A stretch of 64,000 bases of DNA from Akkermansiaceae bacterium (GTDB lineage Bacteria > Verrucomicrobiota > Verrucomicrobiia > Verrucomicrobiales > Akkermansiaceae): NCBI GenBank assembly GCA_026421245.1, contig JAPKDJ010000001.1, positions 1 through 64,000 of the forward strand, given 5' to 3'. The position numbers were made by a program, and so were the translations under genes. The notes below the pieces were generated by a model. The model saw nothing but the letters and a program-made list of their open reading frames with translations. It was not told the origin of the DNA and ran no database searches. Shown here one piece after another: positions 42,358 through 50,147 of this stretch (position 1 is its first letter; the number at the start of each line of letters is the position of its first letter).

Positions 42358-42600
42358 CTTAAGTGGGAGATAACGGATTAAAAGATCACTTTCTTAACGG
42401 AAAATCTCACAGAGAGCTCCCATGAACAAGCACGAGAACACCAAAATCCCAGGTTGGACGGAAGATCTGGCAAGGGATGGATCGGGACTTTTGATATGAG
42501 GGAACACCGTGCCCCTCTCTTTTGAAGGCGATCCGACGGTTTTATTCCGAGGCGTTCGTTGGAGGGGCATTGATGTGAGGGTTTTGTCCCTGGAATTCTG
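42358..42600. other. Intergenic gap with no recognised feature
   Basis: About 240 bases between the SHD1 gene start and the phospholipase D remnant. The promoter of the SHD1 gene must lie here. No coding frame with family character was seen; lost parts of the cardiolipin synthase may once have been here. Confidence 0.3.
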
Positions 42601-42900
42601 ATGTGGCATTGGCAGACTGGTTGCGTGAGGGGATTTATCCATCACTGAGGGATGACGGGATCAAGTTCCATGAATATCAGGGCCGGGTCCTCCATGCCCA
42701 ATCGATGGTATTTGATGACCGGCTAGCGGTAGTGGGGAGTGCCAACTTTGAGGATCTCTCGATTTCCATGAACTGGGAACTCGGGGTGGTGGACTGGGAT
42801 TGGGCTGAGAGCCGCCCGTGGTGGCGGAGGGGCTTTTTGCTTTGCGCGGATGGATCGGTGCGGCGATCATCCGGAACCTCTAAGCGACCTAACAGGTCAC
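42601..42900 (+). pseudogene. Cardiolipin-synthase-like phospholipase D remnant
   Basis: The frame starting GTG at 42603 gives 'GIKFHEYQGRVLHAQSMVFDD', 'VVGSANFEDLSISMNWELGVV', which is the second HKD half of a cardiolipin synthase. The HxK motif has become H-A-Q, losing the catalytic lysine, and the conserved arginine region has changed. The catalytic N-terminal half and membrane helices are absent, and after about 75 residues the frame runs into unrelated sequence. The remnant ends shortly before the terminator at 42904. Confidence 0.7.
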
Positions 42901-42903
42901 AAA

Positions 42904-42931
42904 AAAACCGCCTTCCGAGGAAGGCGGTTTT
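42904..42931. terminator. Bidirectional hairpin terminator
   Basis: AAAACCGCCTTCC and GGAAGGCGGTTTT form a 13-base-pair stem with a tight GA loop and A/T tails on both sides. It lies 25 bases beyond the stop of the minus-strand TIGR04073 gene and would also stop transcription from the plus-strand remnant. Confidence 0.85.
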
Positions 42932-42955
42932 CGAAAAATCAGAATGAAGGTACGA

Positions 42956-43396
42956 CTACCACTTCTGTGTGCGAGAGTGGCTGAAGTAGGATTCAGCACC
43001 AAGCTCGGGTGGGAACTCAGAGAGACCATCACGAGGATTCATTTCGATACGGTTATCTGCTCCACAACGGGTGTAGGGGGGCTTGAAGGTTCCGTGGAAA
43101 GTAGGGGAGTAGAAGGTGAGGAGTTCATAGAAGCCGTAACCGACGCGCTTGAAGGAGCGGCGTGTTCCATCGGCAACGCCGTAGGACCAACCAACCTGAC
43201 GGCCTCCGGAATCGTTCTTCCGGACGATTTGCTCTGGAATTTCGATAACGCCATAAAGGATGTTACTGACAGCGCGGCCGAGTTTACGAGTAGAATTGTA
43301 TTTAGATCCTGGAGGGACTTGAATGTCTGCTTGTGCAGGCACGGCAAAGCCTAGGGCGAGTGTGATCAGTAGGAGCTTTCTCATTACGTTGTTCAT
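42956..43396 (-). CDS. TIGR04073-family exosortase-system-associated secreted protein
   Basis: 146 residues from the ATG at 43396 (alternative ATG 43384). A signal peptide 'MRKLLLITLALGFAVPAQA' is followed by 'RKLGRAVSNILYGVIEIPEQI', then 'RSFKRVGYGFYELLTFYSP', the blocks of TIGR04073, a family found in bacteria with exosortase/PEP-CTERM systems. The longer open frame to 43510 would precede the signal peptide and is rejected. The function is unknown. It diverges from the D,D-carboxypeptidase gene (137 bases apart). Confidence 0.8.
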   Translation of the reverse strand: MNNVMRKLLLITLALGFAVPAQADIQVPPGSKYNSTRKLGRAVSNILYGVIEIPEQIVRKNDSGGRQVGWSYGVADGTRRSFKRVGYGFYELLTFYSPTFHGTFKPPYTRCGADNRIEMNPRDGLSEFPPELGAESYFSHSRTQKW

Positions 43397-43533
43397 TTCA
43401 CCGAAGTTCGTTCGCCTTGGCAATGGGAAAATGATTAGAAAGTTAAAAAATCTTGGTTTGGAGCGGGCGGCAGTGGTTGCCGGGATTCGGAGTTGTCTTA
43501 GAGAGCCCAACCATTAAAGTCCTCCGCGATCCG

Positions 43534-44508
43534 ATGACTCTGATGTTCCGAACTCCCCGATTTTTGAAGAAATGCACCCTTCTCGTGGCCATTGGTTTCG
43601 GGATTCTCTCTCTGGTTGTGCAGGGAGGGGAGAGCTATATTGCGGCGGAAGCCTTCAGCGGGAAAATTCTTTTGGAGCTCGATGCCGATCAGAAACGTCC
43701 TGTGGCCAGCCTCACCAAGATTGCGACCGCGATGGTCGTTCTTGACTGGGCCGAGCTGAGCAAGACGAGCATGGCGGAAATGGCAATGGTTCCGACTACG
43801 GTTGCCAGTCTGGGTGGGTCCAATCCGATGGGGTTGATCCCCGGTGACCGAATTTCATTACGCGAGGCGATGTATTCCATGCTTCTAGGGTCGGATAACG
43901 TGTCGGCATATACCCTGGCCGATCATGCCGGGCGTTCCATTCAGACGCGTTCCGGTGGGTCGTCGCCTGTGGGTGCCTTTGTGACGGAGATGAATATTCT
44001 GGTCAGGGGGCTTGGGATGCCAAGTACCCATTTTGCCAATCCCCACGGGATGGACACTGCAAAACAGCGGGGGGTATCGACGGCCCGTGATATGGCCAGG
44101 CTTGGGATCTATGCGATGCGAAATACGGGATTTCAATTTTACGTGAAGCAATCCCAGAGGATCATTGCTTCCTATCGGGGAAACCAAAAGCGGGCGTTTA
44201 AGGTTCGAAACACGCATTTCCTGATTGGGAAAGGTGATGCGAATGGAATCAAAAGCGGAAATACCGTCCTGGCAGGTCCGTGTGCTGCTACTAGTTCGGA
44301 GAAGAAACCCATCGTTCAGAAGTTGGCGAATGGAGCAACTCGACTGACTGGCCGTCGCTTGATTATCATTACCTTAGATAGTCCCGATCGTTGGAGAATG
44401 ACGCAAACCTTGATCAATCAGGGTTGGGCTGCCTATGAAGGCTGGCGTCAGCAGGGATCGCCCGTTAGTCAGGCGCGCGAGCTGCTTTCTGTTCCGGCTC
44501 CAAAATAA
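43534..44508 (+). CDS. D-alanyl-D-alanine carboxypeptidase (S11 family)
   Basis: 324 residues from the ATG at 43534 (or 43543). A signal peptide or anchor lies at about 14-33. The penicillin-binding active site is complete: SLTK (59-62) in 'RPVASLTKIAT', SDN (120-122), and KSG in 'GIKSGNTVLAG'. It trims the terminal D-Ala of peptidoglycan stem peptides in the periplasm. The C-terminal domain and amphipathic anchor of DacA are missing, so this is the short type of PBP4/DacF. 'GCC/AANPHGMD' is seen as 'THFANPHGMDTAKQRGVSTA', a conserved loop. Confidence 0.9.
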   Translation: MTLMFRTPRFLKKCTLLVAIGFGILSLVVQGGESYIAAEAFSGKILLELDADQKRPVASLTKIATAMVVLDWAELSKTSMAEMAMVPTTVASLGGSNPMGLIPGDRISLREAMYSMLLGSDNVSAYTLADHAGRSIQTRSGGSSPVGAFVTEMNILVRGLGMPSTHFANPHGMDTAKQRGVSTARDMARLGIYAMRNTGFQFYVKQSQRIIASYRGNQKRAFKVRNTHFLIGKGDANGIKSGNTVLAGPCAATSSEKKPIVQKLANGATRLTGRRLIIITLDSPDRWRMTQTLINQGWAAYEGWRQQGSPVSQARELLSVPAPK

Positions 44509-44541
44509 CTTTCTTCCACACATCAGACACAAAACACAACC

Positions 44542-45615
44542 ATGCGAATTGGAATTCTAAATTGCGGGGGCGATTGCCCGGGACTTAATGCGGTCATTCA
44601 CGGCGTCGTCGGCGCAGCCGCTTCGAGAGGGTGGGAGACTATTGGTTTTCGGGACGGTTTTGAAGGTCTCCTTCCTCCGGGTGATTTTACTTTTCTGACT
44701 CCGAAGGATACCGAGGGGATTTTGAAGCAGGGTGGAACGATTCTTGGAACGACGAACAAGGGGAATTTTGCCGCCAAGATTGGCGAAGGTGATGTTGCCA
44801 GGGTTCCTCAGGAAATCGTGGATCGAGCCAAGAAGACTCTCGATCGACTTGAAGTCGGTGCCCTCGTCGTTGTGGGTGGCGATGGCTCGCTGACAACCGC
44901 CCATCAGCTCTATGAACTGGGATGGCCCATTATCGGTGTGCCCAAGACGATTGACAACGACCTCAAGGCAACCTCGATGACCTTTGGTTTTGATAGCGCT
45001 GTGAGCACCGTGGTTGAAGCTCTTGATCGACTTCATACTACGGCGCAGAGCCACAAACGGGTGATGGTTCTTGAAGTGATGGGTCGTCACGCCGGTTGGA
45101 TTGCCCTCTGGGGCGGCATGGCTGGAGCGGCTAATGTGATTCTTCTGCCCGAGATCCCGTTTGCGTATGAGAAAATTTCGGAGCATTTGAAAAAGCGAGA
45201 AGCTCTCGGTTACACCAGTTCGCTGGTCGTGGTCGCGGAGGGAGCCAAGAATCCTGAAGGGAATCTGGCAACGATCGATGAAAATAGGGGTGGCGAGGTT
45301 CGTCTCGGCGGAATCGGTGAGCAAGTGTCTCGCAAGATCGGTGAACTCACCGGCAAGGAAACCCGTTGCACTACGTTGGGACACGTTCAGAGAGGTGGAA
45401 CGCCGACGCCTCTCGACCGGATTTTGGGAATGCGTTTTGGGGTGATGGCCGCACAACTGGCTGGGGAAGGTGATTTTGGAAAGATGGTAAGCTACCATAG
45501 TTATCACGTTGGCTCGGTGCCCATCAAAGAGGCCATTGAAGAACTCCGACTGGTCGAGCCCGACACCGAAGTGGTCAAGGCCGCCCGCGCCGTGGGTGTT
45601 TGCTTTGGCGATTAA
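44542..45615 (+). CDS. pfkA: 6-phosphofructokinase
   Basis: 357 residues. The N-terminus 'MRIGILNCGGDCPGLNAVI' and 'GGTILGTTNKGNF' mark the family. The nucleotide region has GGDGS (112-116), the ATP-type glycine, but the next signature reads PKTIDND (134-140), the lysine form usual in pyrophosphate-linked enzymes, so substrate preference needs an assay. 'LEVMGRHAGWIAL' binds the sugar phosphate. It catalyses fructose-6-phosphate phosphorylation in glycolysis. The Lrp-like gene follows after 16 bases. Confidence 0.92.
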   Translation: MRIGILNCGGDCPGLNAVIHGVVGAAASRGWETIGFRDGFEGLLPPGDFTFLTPKDTEGILKQGGTILGTTNKGNFAAKIGEGDVARVPQEIVDRAKKTLDRLEVGALVVVGGDGSLTTAHQLYELGWPIIGVPKTIDNDLKATSMTFGFDSAVSTVVEALDRLHTTAQSHKRVMVLEVMGRHAGWIALWGGMAGAANVILLPEIPFAYEKISEHLKKREALGYTSSLVVVAEGAKNPEGNLATIDENRGGEVRLGGIGEQVSRKIGELTGKETRCTTLGHVQRGGTPTPLDRILGMRFGVMAAQLAGEGDFGKMVSYHSYHVGSVPIKEAIEELRLVEPDTEVVKAARAVGVCFGD

Positions 45616-45631
45616 TTCGTTTTTTAATTCT

Positions 45632-46111
45632 ATGAATCAACTCCTCGACCTCCTCAGGCGCAATGCGCGACAGACCAACGCAGATTTGGCGGCCCAAGTT
45701 TCTTCGACTGAAGAAGCGGTGGCGTCGCAAATTGCGGAGTGGGAAGCGGATGGAACGATCCGTGGTTACCAGGCGATGGTTGATCCTGCCCGTAATGGCG
45801 CGGATGATGTCACAGCATTCATCGAGGTGAAAGTGACTCCAGAAAGGGGCGGGGGATTTGATCGGAAGGCCCATCGGATCGCACGTTTTGAGCAGGTGAC
45901 GAGCTGTTACCTGATCAGCGGTGGCTATGACCTGCTTGTGATGGTGGAGGGAAAGGACCTCTTTTCGGTGGCCGCGTTTGTGTCTGAAAAACTGAGCACC
46001 ATTGAAGGTGTCATTTCGACAGCGACCCACTTCCGCCTGAAGTCCTACAAGGAAAATGGATGCCTGTTTGGCGGGGAGGAGGGGGTGTCCCGTCTTCCGG
46101 TGACTCCCTAA
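45632..46111 (+). CDS. Lrp/AsnC-family regulator
   Basis: 159 residues from the ATG at 45632. The N-terminal helix-turn-helix ('LLDLLRRNARQTNADLAAQV', 'VASQIAEWEADGTIRGYQAM') and the C-terminal RAM ligand domain ('VTSCYLISGGYDLLVMVEG') are both intact. Such proteins form octamers that control amino-acid metabolism genes with an amino acid as effector. It lies 14 bases upstream of the aminotransferase gene, so it probably controls that gene or uses its substrate as signal. Confidence 0.9.
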   Translation: MNQLLDLLRRNARQTNADLAAQVSSTEEAVASQIAEWEADGTIRGYQAMVDPARNGADDVTAFIEVKVTPERGGGFDRKAHRIARFEQVTSCYLISGGYDLLVMVEGKDLFSVAAFVSEKLSTIEGVISTATHFRLKSYKENGCLFGGEEGVSRLPVTP

Positions 46112-46125
46112 CGCCCTAGATCTAA

Positions 46126-47292
46126 ATGGACATTCAATCGAAATTGGCCGGGCATTTACAGACCATTCCCCGATCGGGAATTCGTGACTTTTTTGAACTG
46201 GTGATTGGACGGGACGACATCATATCGCTCGGAGTCGGTGAACCTGATTTCACGACTCCGTGGTCGATCCGTGAGGCCGCCATTTATTCGCTCGAGAAGG
46301 GTGAGACGAGTTACACCTCAAATCTGGGGTTATTGACGCTCCGCGAAAAAATTTCGGAGTATGTGGAAGATTTTTTCCATGTGCCTTACGAGGCAAAAAC
46401 CGAGATCCTGATCACGGTTGGGGTGTCGGAGGCCCTCGATTTGGCGTTGCGTGCCCTTCTGAACCCGGGGGATGAAGTGATCTATCACGAGCCCTGCTAC
46501 GTTTCCTACTCGCCTAGCATCGTGATGTCGCATGGGGTAGCCGTGTCAGTGGCCACGACCAAGGAAGATGGGTTTTCGCTGAAGCCGGAGGCTCTCGGGG
46601 CCGCGATCACCGAAAAGACGAAGATTTTGATGTTGAATTTTCCGACCAACCCGACTGGAGCGGTGGCTTCGAAAGAGGATTTGGAAGGGATTGCCAAGCT
46701 TTGCATTGAGAACGATCTGATTGTGCTGAGCGACGAAATCTACAGTGAACTTCGCTATGACGAAGAGGAGCATGTGAGCATTGCTTCGCTGCCTGGGATG
46801 CGGGAACGGACGATTTTGCTTCATGGTTTTTCCAAGGCCTTTGCGATGACGGGTTTCCGCCTTGGTTACGCGTGTGCTCCGGCACCGTTGATCGAGGCCA
46901 TGATGAAGATTCACCAATATGGCATTCTTTGTGCCCCGATCACGAGCCAGGCGGCGGCGCTGGAAGCGCTCAGTGGCGGTCACGAACTCTATGCCCCTAT
47001 GAAGACCGAGTATCACCAGCGACGTGATTTTTTGGTAGATCGGCTGAATGGAATGGGAGTGGATTGTCACTCGCCGGGAGGCGCGTTTTATGTCTTCCCG
47101 GACATTAGCAAGTTTGGCCTGACGAGTAAGGAATTTGCGATAGGGTTGCTGGAAGCGGAGCAAGTGGCAGCAGTTCCAGGCGATGCCTTTGGGCCATGTG
47201 GCGAAGGTTTCCTTCGGTGTTGCTACGCGACCGGGATGGAGGATTTGAAAAAAGCGATGAACGCGATGGAGCGATATGTCGGAACGCTTTAG
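46126..47292 (+). CDS. Class I/II PLP aminotransferase
   Basis: 388 residues. PLP-enzyme blocks are 'SLGVGEPDFTTP', 'NFPTNPTGAV', 'LSDEIYSEL' and the Schiff-base lysine in 'LHGFSKAFAMTGFRLGY'. The closest general resemblance is to archaeal/bacterial aspartate or aromatic aminotransferases (AspC/AraT type Ib); substrate cannot be assigned. Its partnership with the Lrp-like regulator just upstream recurs in many bacteria. The CAAX-like protease gene starts 5 bases after its stop. Confidence 0.9.
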   Translation: MDIQSKLAGHLQTIPRSGIRDFFELVIGRDDIISLGVGEPDFTTPWSIREAAIYSLEKGETSYTSNLGLLTLREKISEYVEDFFHVPYEAKTEILITVGVSEALDLALRALLNPGDEVIYHEPCYVSYSPSIVMSHGVAVSVATTKEDGFSLKPEALGAAITEKTKILMLNFPTNPTGAVASKEDLEGIAKLCIENDLIVLSDEIYSELRYDEEEHVSIASLPGMRERTILLHGFSKAFAMTGFRLGYACAPAPLIEAMMKIHQYGILCAPITSQAAALEALSGGHELYAPMKTEYHQRRDFLVDRLNGMGVDCHSPGGAFYVFPDISKFGLTSKEFAIGLLEAEQVAAVPGDAFGPCGEGFLRCCYATGMEDLKKAMNAMERYVGTL

Positions 47293-47297
47293 GAACG

Positions 47298-48062
47298 ATG
47301 ATTGAACAGCTGAAAGTTTGGCGTGAAGACCGCACCTTGGCGCATGTCGTGCCCTTTGCGGCCTTCATGATCTTTAATCTGATCTACCAGTTTGCGGGGG
47401 AGGCCATACTTTGGGAGCATGACAATGCGCCATGGTATCGCCATTGGCCGGAGCAACTTTTCTACCCCATCCAGACCGTAGTTTGTGCGGGAATTCTGGT
47501 TTTTTTTTGGAAGCACTATGAACTCAAGTGGTCGAACAAGGTGTGGATTGGAGTGATTGCGGGATTTGTGGGGATTGGCTTTTGGTTGTTGCCGACGGTT
47601 CTTTACGATCATCTCGGGATGATCGGAAAGCCTGATGGCTTCTTTGAAAAATTGACGGGATTGGCGCCACGACGAGAGGGATTCGATCCAGGGGTCTTTG
47701 AGAATCCTGCCGCATACTGGGCTTCTCTTATGTTTCGCCTGACTCGCGCAATTATCATCGTGTCGCTGATTGAAGAGATTTTCTGGCGGGGATTCCTTAT
47801 GCGGTTTCTCCTCGATATGGATGGCGACTACTGGAAGGTGCCTTTTGGAAAACCAGCATGGATTTCGTTCATTGTTGTGACTTTAGCCTTTATGCTGGCT
47901 CATGCCCCGCTCGACTGGGCCGGAGCTCTCGTGTATGGGGCGATTACCTTTGGGGTGGCGCATTGGACACGAAGTTTGCTGGCTTGTGTTGTGATGCATG
48001 CGGTGGCCAATGCATCGATGGCAGCCTTTGCGATCCATTATGGAAAATTCGGGCTTTGGTAA
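47298..48062 (+). CDS. TIGR03008-type CAAX prenyl protease-related membrane protein
   Basis: 254 residues from the ATG at 47298 (preceded by TTTAGGAACG, a plausible ribosome-binding site). About seven membrane helices. The protease motifs of the CPBP family are present: 'EEIFWRGFLMRF' with the catalytic Glu pair and Arg, 'FMLAHAP' and 'VVMHAVANA', giving the His/Asn metal-site pattern. TIGR03008 proteins associate with exosortase and PEP-CTERM sorting. No exosortase is in this window. The gene follows the aminotransferase by 5 bases and is 43 bases ahead of the beta-helix gene. Confidence 0.85.
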   Translation: MIEQLKVWREDRTLAHVVPFAAFMIFNLIYQFAGEAILWEHDNAPWYRHWPEQLFYPIQTVVCAGILVFFWKHYELKWSNKVWIGVIAGFVGIGFWLLPTVLYDHLGMIGKPDGFFEKLTGLAPRREGFDPGVFENPAAYWASLMFRLTRAIIIVSLIEEIFWRGFLMRFLLDMDGDYWKVPFGKPAWISFIVVTLAFMLAHAPLDWAGALVYGAITFGVAHWTRSLLACVVMHAVANASMAAFAIHYGKFGLW

Positions 48063-48105
48063 GGAGTGCTAAATCATCTCTTTTGGAGTTGGCCAGCAGA
48101 ATGAA

Positions 48106-50052
48106 ATGAGGCAGTTTTTCGCCGTGGATGACCCTGTCGCACAATCGCTGACTGTCGAAGCTGCCCGGCGGCGGCTTGGGCTTGGGAAAGAAGACCGTCT
48201 TGCCGAGTATCTTCCCCATTGGAAGGAAGTTGAAATACGCTTGGCCGGAATGGCAGCGGAGGCAAAGGAGCCGGCGGCTAGGGCGGGCTTTGAAAAGGAT
48301 TTGGCAGAACTCCGTGAAGTTTTGAAGATCGCAAGCGAGGAGGCAGTTGAGGAATCTTCTAGGGGCAAGGGGCTTCTGGTATGGTTGTTCGTGGTAGGTT
48401 TGCTTTGTGGGGCTGGGTATTGGGGTTGCCATCAATGGGTTCTAAATGGCGGGAGTGACTTAAAATCAGTCATCAATCTCAGGGAAACAGAGGAGCGATT
48501 TGAAGAAGCGCTCGAAACACGTCGCTGGGATGAGGCTGAAAAATTGGTTAAGCTTTTAGCAGCCGAAGGTGCGAATGAAGGAAAGGTGAAGGATGGGCTG
48601 GCTCGGGTGAACCAAGGTCGCGTGGAAGAAAGGGGGCAGCAGATCGCTTTCCTGGTGAGTAATGTCCAATCAGCTCTTGAAGCTGGTCAGTTGTCGGAGG
48701 CTGAGACGTTTTGTCTCGAGATTGAGAAACTTCAGCCGAATCATCCCCAATTGAAGGAGTTCCGAACGGTGATCTCGGAAAGTAAGCTGGAGGTTCGAAG
48801 TTTGCTGATGGTCAAGTCGATTGAGAAGGCGATCGCAGATGATGATTGGCGGGCGGCTGCGATTCAGCTCAATTCACTGGTGAAGGAAAATTCGGCCCAT
48901 GTCAGAATTACTGGATTTCGGAAAGAGCTCGAATCGGCTGAGAAGGATATGAAGGTTCGCCGGAAAAAGGCCGCCGGGTTGGTGGCGAGCGCGCGCGAGT
49001 TGGATAAAGGGACCCACTCCGAAGAGGCTCTGACTTTGGTCGAAGAGGCTGTGCGGCTTGATCCTTCAAAGGAAAATCGGGAGCTTTACCAGAGGATGTC
49101 ATCCTACGGGAAAATGATAAAGGTTCCGGGAGATCATCCAACGATCACGGCGGCTTTCAAGATAGCCGTGGCGAATGATCGGGTCTTTGTGGCAAAAGGG
49201 ATCTATCAGGAATCACTGATGATTCCTGCTGGTGTTGAGTTGGTGGGGGAGAGCCCGACAGATACTATCATCGAGTGTCCGGCGAGTGTGGGGGCCGTGA
49301 TAACAGTCGGCCATGGCGGAGAGAAGGTTAGGATTGCGGCTCTGACATTGAGGCACACAGGGTTGGTGAATGATGAGGAACGATTCCCTATTCTTGCGGT
49401 CGACGGCGGCCGAGTAGAGGTTAATAATGTGATGGTCACACGTGCCAGCGGCCATGGAATTGCTGTTCTGAACGGCGGCGAAGCAGACTTGAACCTCTGC
49501 AAGGTGACCGACTGCGGTTGGGACGGAATCGCTGTGACTGATGAAGGGTCTAGAGTGGTTTTAACTAAGGTGACTTCGGAGAAAAATCTCCATCACGGAA
49601 TCGACTTTTGGGATGGAGCGAGCGGACAGATTTTTGAAAGTGTCTTCACCGGGAACGGCCGAACCGGATTGCTCGCAATTGCCCCAACAAAGATGATTCG
49701 GATTGAAAAGACCAAGAGTGAGAATAACCGCGAGGTTGGATTTGTGTTTTCCGAGGCAGTCGGAGTTGAGCTGATTGATTGTGATGTTCACGAGAACCTC
49801 TTGGGTGGGATTGTGTTTGATCAGGAATCGAAGGGGATCAAGGTCACCAATAATCGGGTGACCAAGAATGGAGAAGCCGGTATCGTATTCGTCAAAGGGG
49901 TTGAGATCGTATCTGATTCGGGGAATATCGTGAAAGATAATAAGGGGAAACAATTTTGGAAAGATGCGGTTTTCCCAGAACGATCTGAAGACGATTCCGT
50001 CTCACCACCACCACCACCACCACCTTTGGATGAGCCCAAGGATGGGGAGTAG
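48106..50052 (+). CDS. Membrane-anchored TPR and right-handed beta-helix protein
   Basis: 648 residues. An N-terminal cytoplasmic domain of about 80 residues is followed by one membrane helix (about 89-105, 'GLLVWLFVVGLLCGAGYWG'). Residues 110-340 are helical with TPR-like units, and about 345-610 are a right-handed parallel beta-helix (NosD/pectate-lyase-like coils such as 'VTRASGHGIAVLNGGEADL' and 'CGWDGIAVTDEG'). The C-terminus is a run of six Pro encoded by CCA repeats. The chimera of periplasmic TPR and beta-helix is not a named family; it may bind glycans or peptidoglycan. Confidence 0.75.
   Translation: MRQFFAVDDPVAQSLTVEAARRRLGLGKEDRLAEYLPHWKEVEIRLAGMAAEAKEPAARAGFEKDLAELREVLKIASEEAVEESSRGKGLLVWLFVVGLLCGAGYWGCHQWVLNGGSDLKSVINLRETEERFEEALETRRWDEAEKLVKLLAAEGANEGKVKDGLARVNQGRVEERGQQIAFLVSNVQSALEAGQLSEAETFCLEIEKLQPNHPQLKEFRTVISESKLEVRSLLMVKSIEKAIADDDWRAAAIQLNSLVKENSAHVRITGFRKELESAEKDMKVRRKKAAGLVASARELDKGTHSEEALTLVEEAVRLDPSKENRELYQRMSSYGKMIKVPGDHPTITAAFKIAVANDRVFVAKGIYQESLMIPAGVELVGESPTDTIIECPASVGAVITVGHGGEKVRIAALTLRHTGLVNDEERFPILAVDGGRVEVNNVMVTRASGHGIAVLNGGEADLNLCKVTDCGWDGIAVTDEGSRVVLTKVTSEKNLHHGIDFWDGASGQIFESVFTGNGRTGLLAIAPTKMIRIEKTKSENNREVGFVFSEAVGVELIDCDVHENLLGGIVFDQESKGIKVTNNRVTKNGEAGIVFVKGVEIVSDSGNIVKDNKGKQFWKDAVFPERSEDDSVSPPPPPPPLDEPKDGE
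49997..50026 (+). repeat. CCA codon run in the beta-helix gene
   Basis: A run of CAC/CCA units codes for six Pro near the C-terminus of the beta-helix protein. Being a pure trinucleotide repeat it can change length readily and gives a flexible tail. Confidence 0.6.
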
Positions 50053-50147
50053 GGAGAAGCGTCACAGAAATGATTAAAAGATTCTCGAATCTACAGATTT
50101 AGGCTGGCCTAGCCGCGAAAAAATGAGCATGGAAAGAGCTTCAACCC

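Noticed and set aside
44557-45507. A 316-codon minus-strand open frame
   Set aside because: Antisense to the phosphofructokinase gene; no signal or family pattern.
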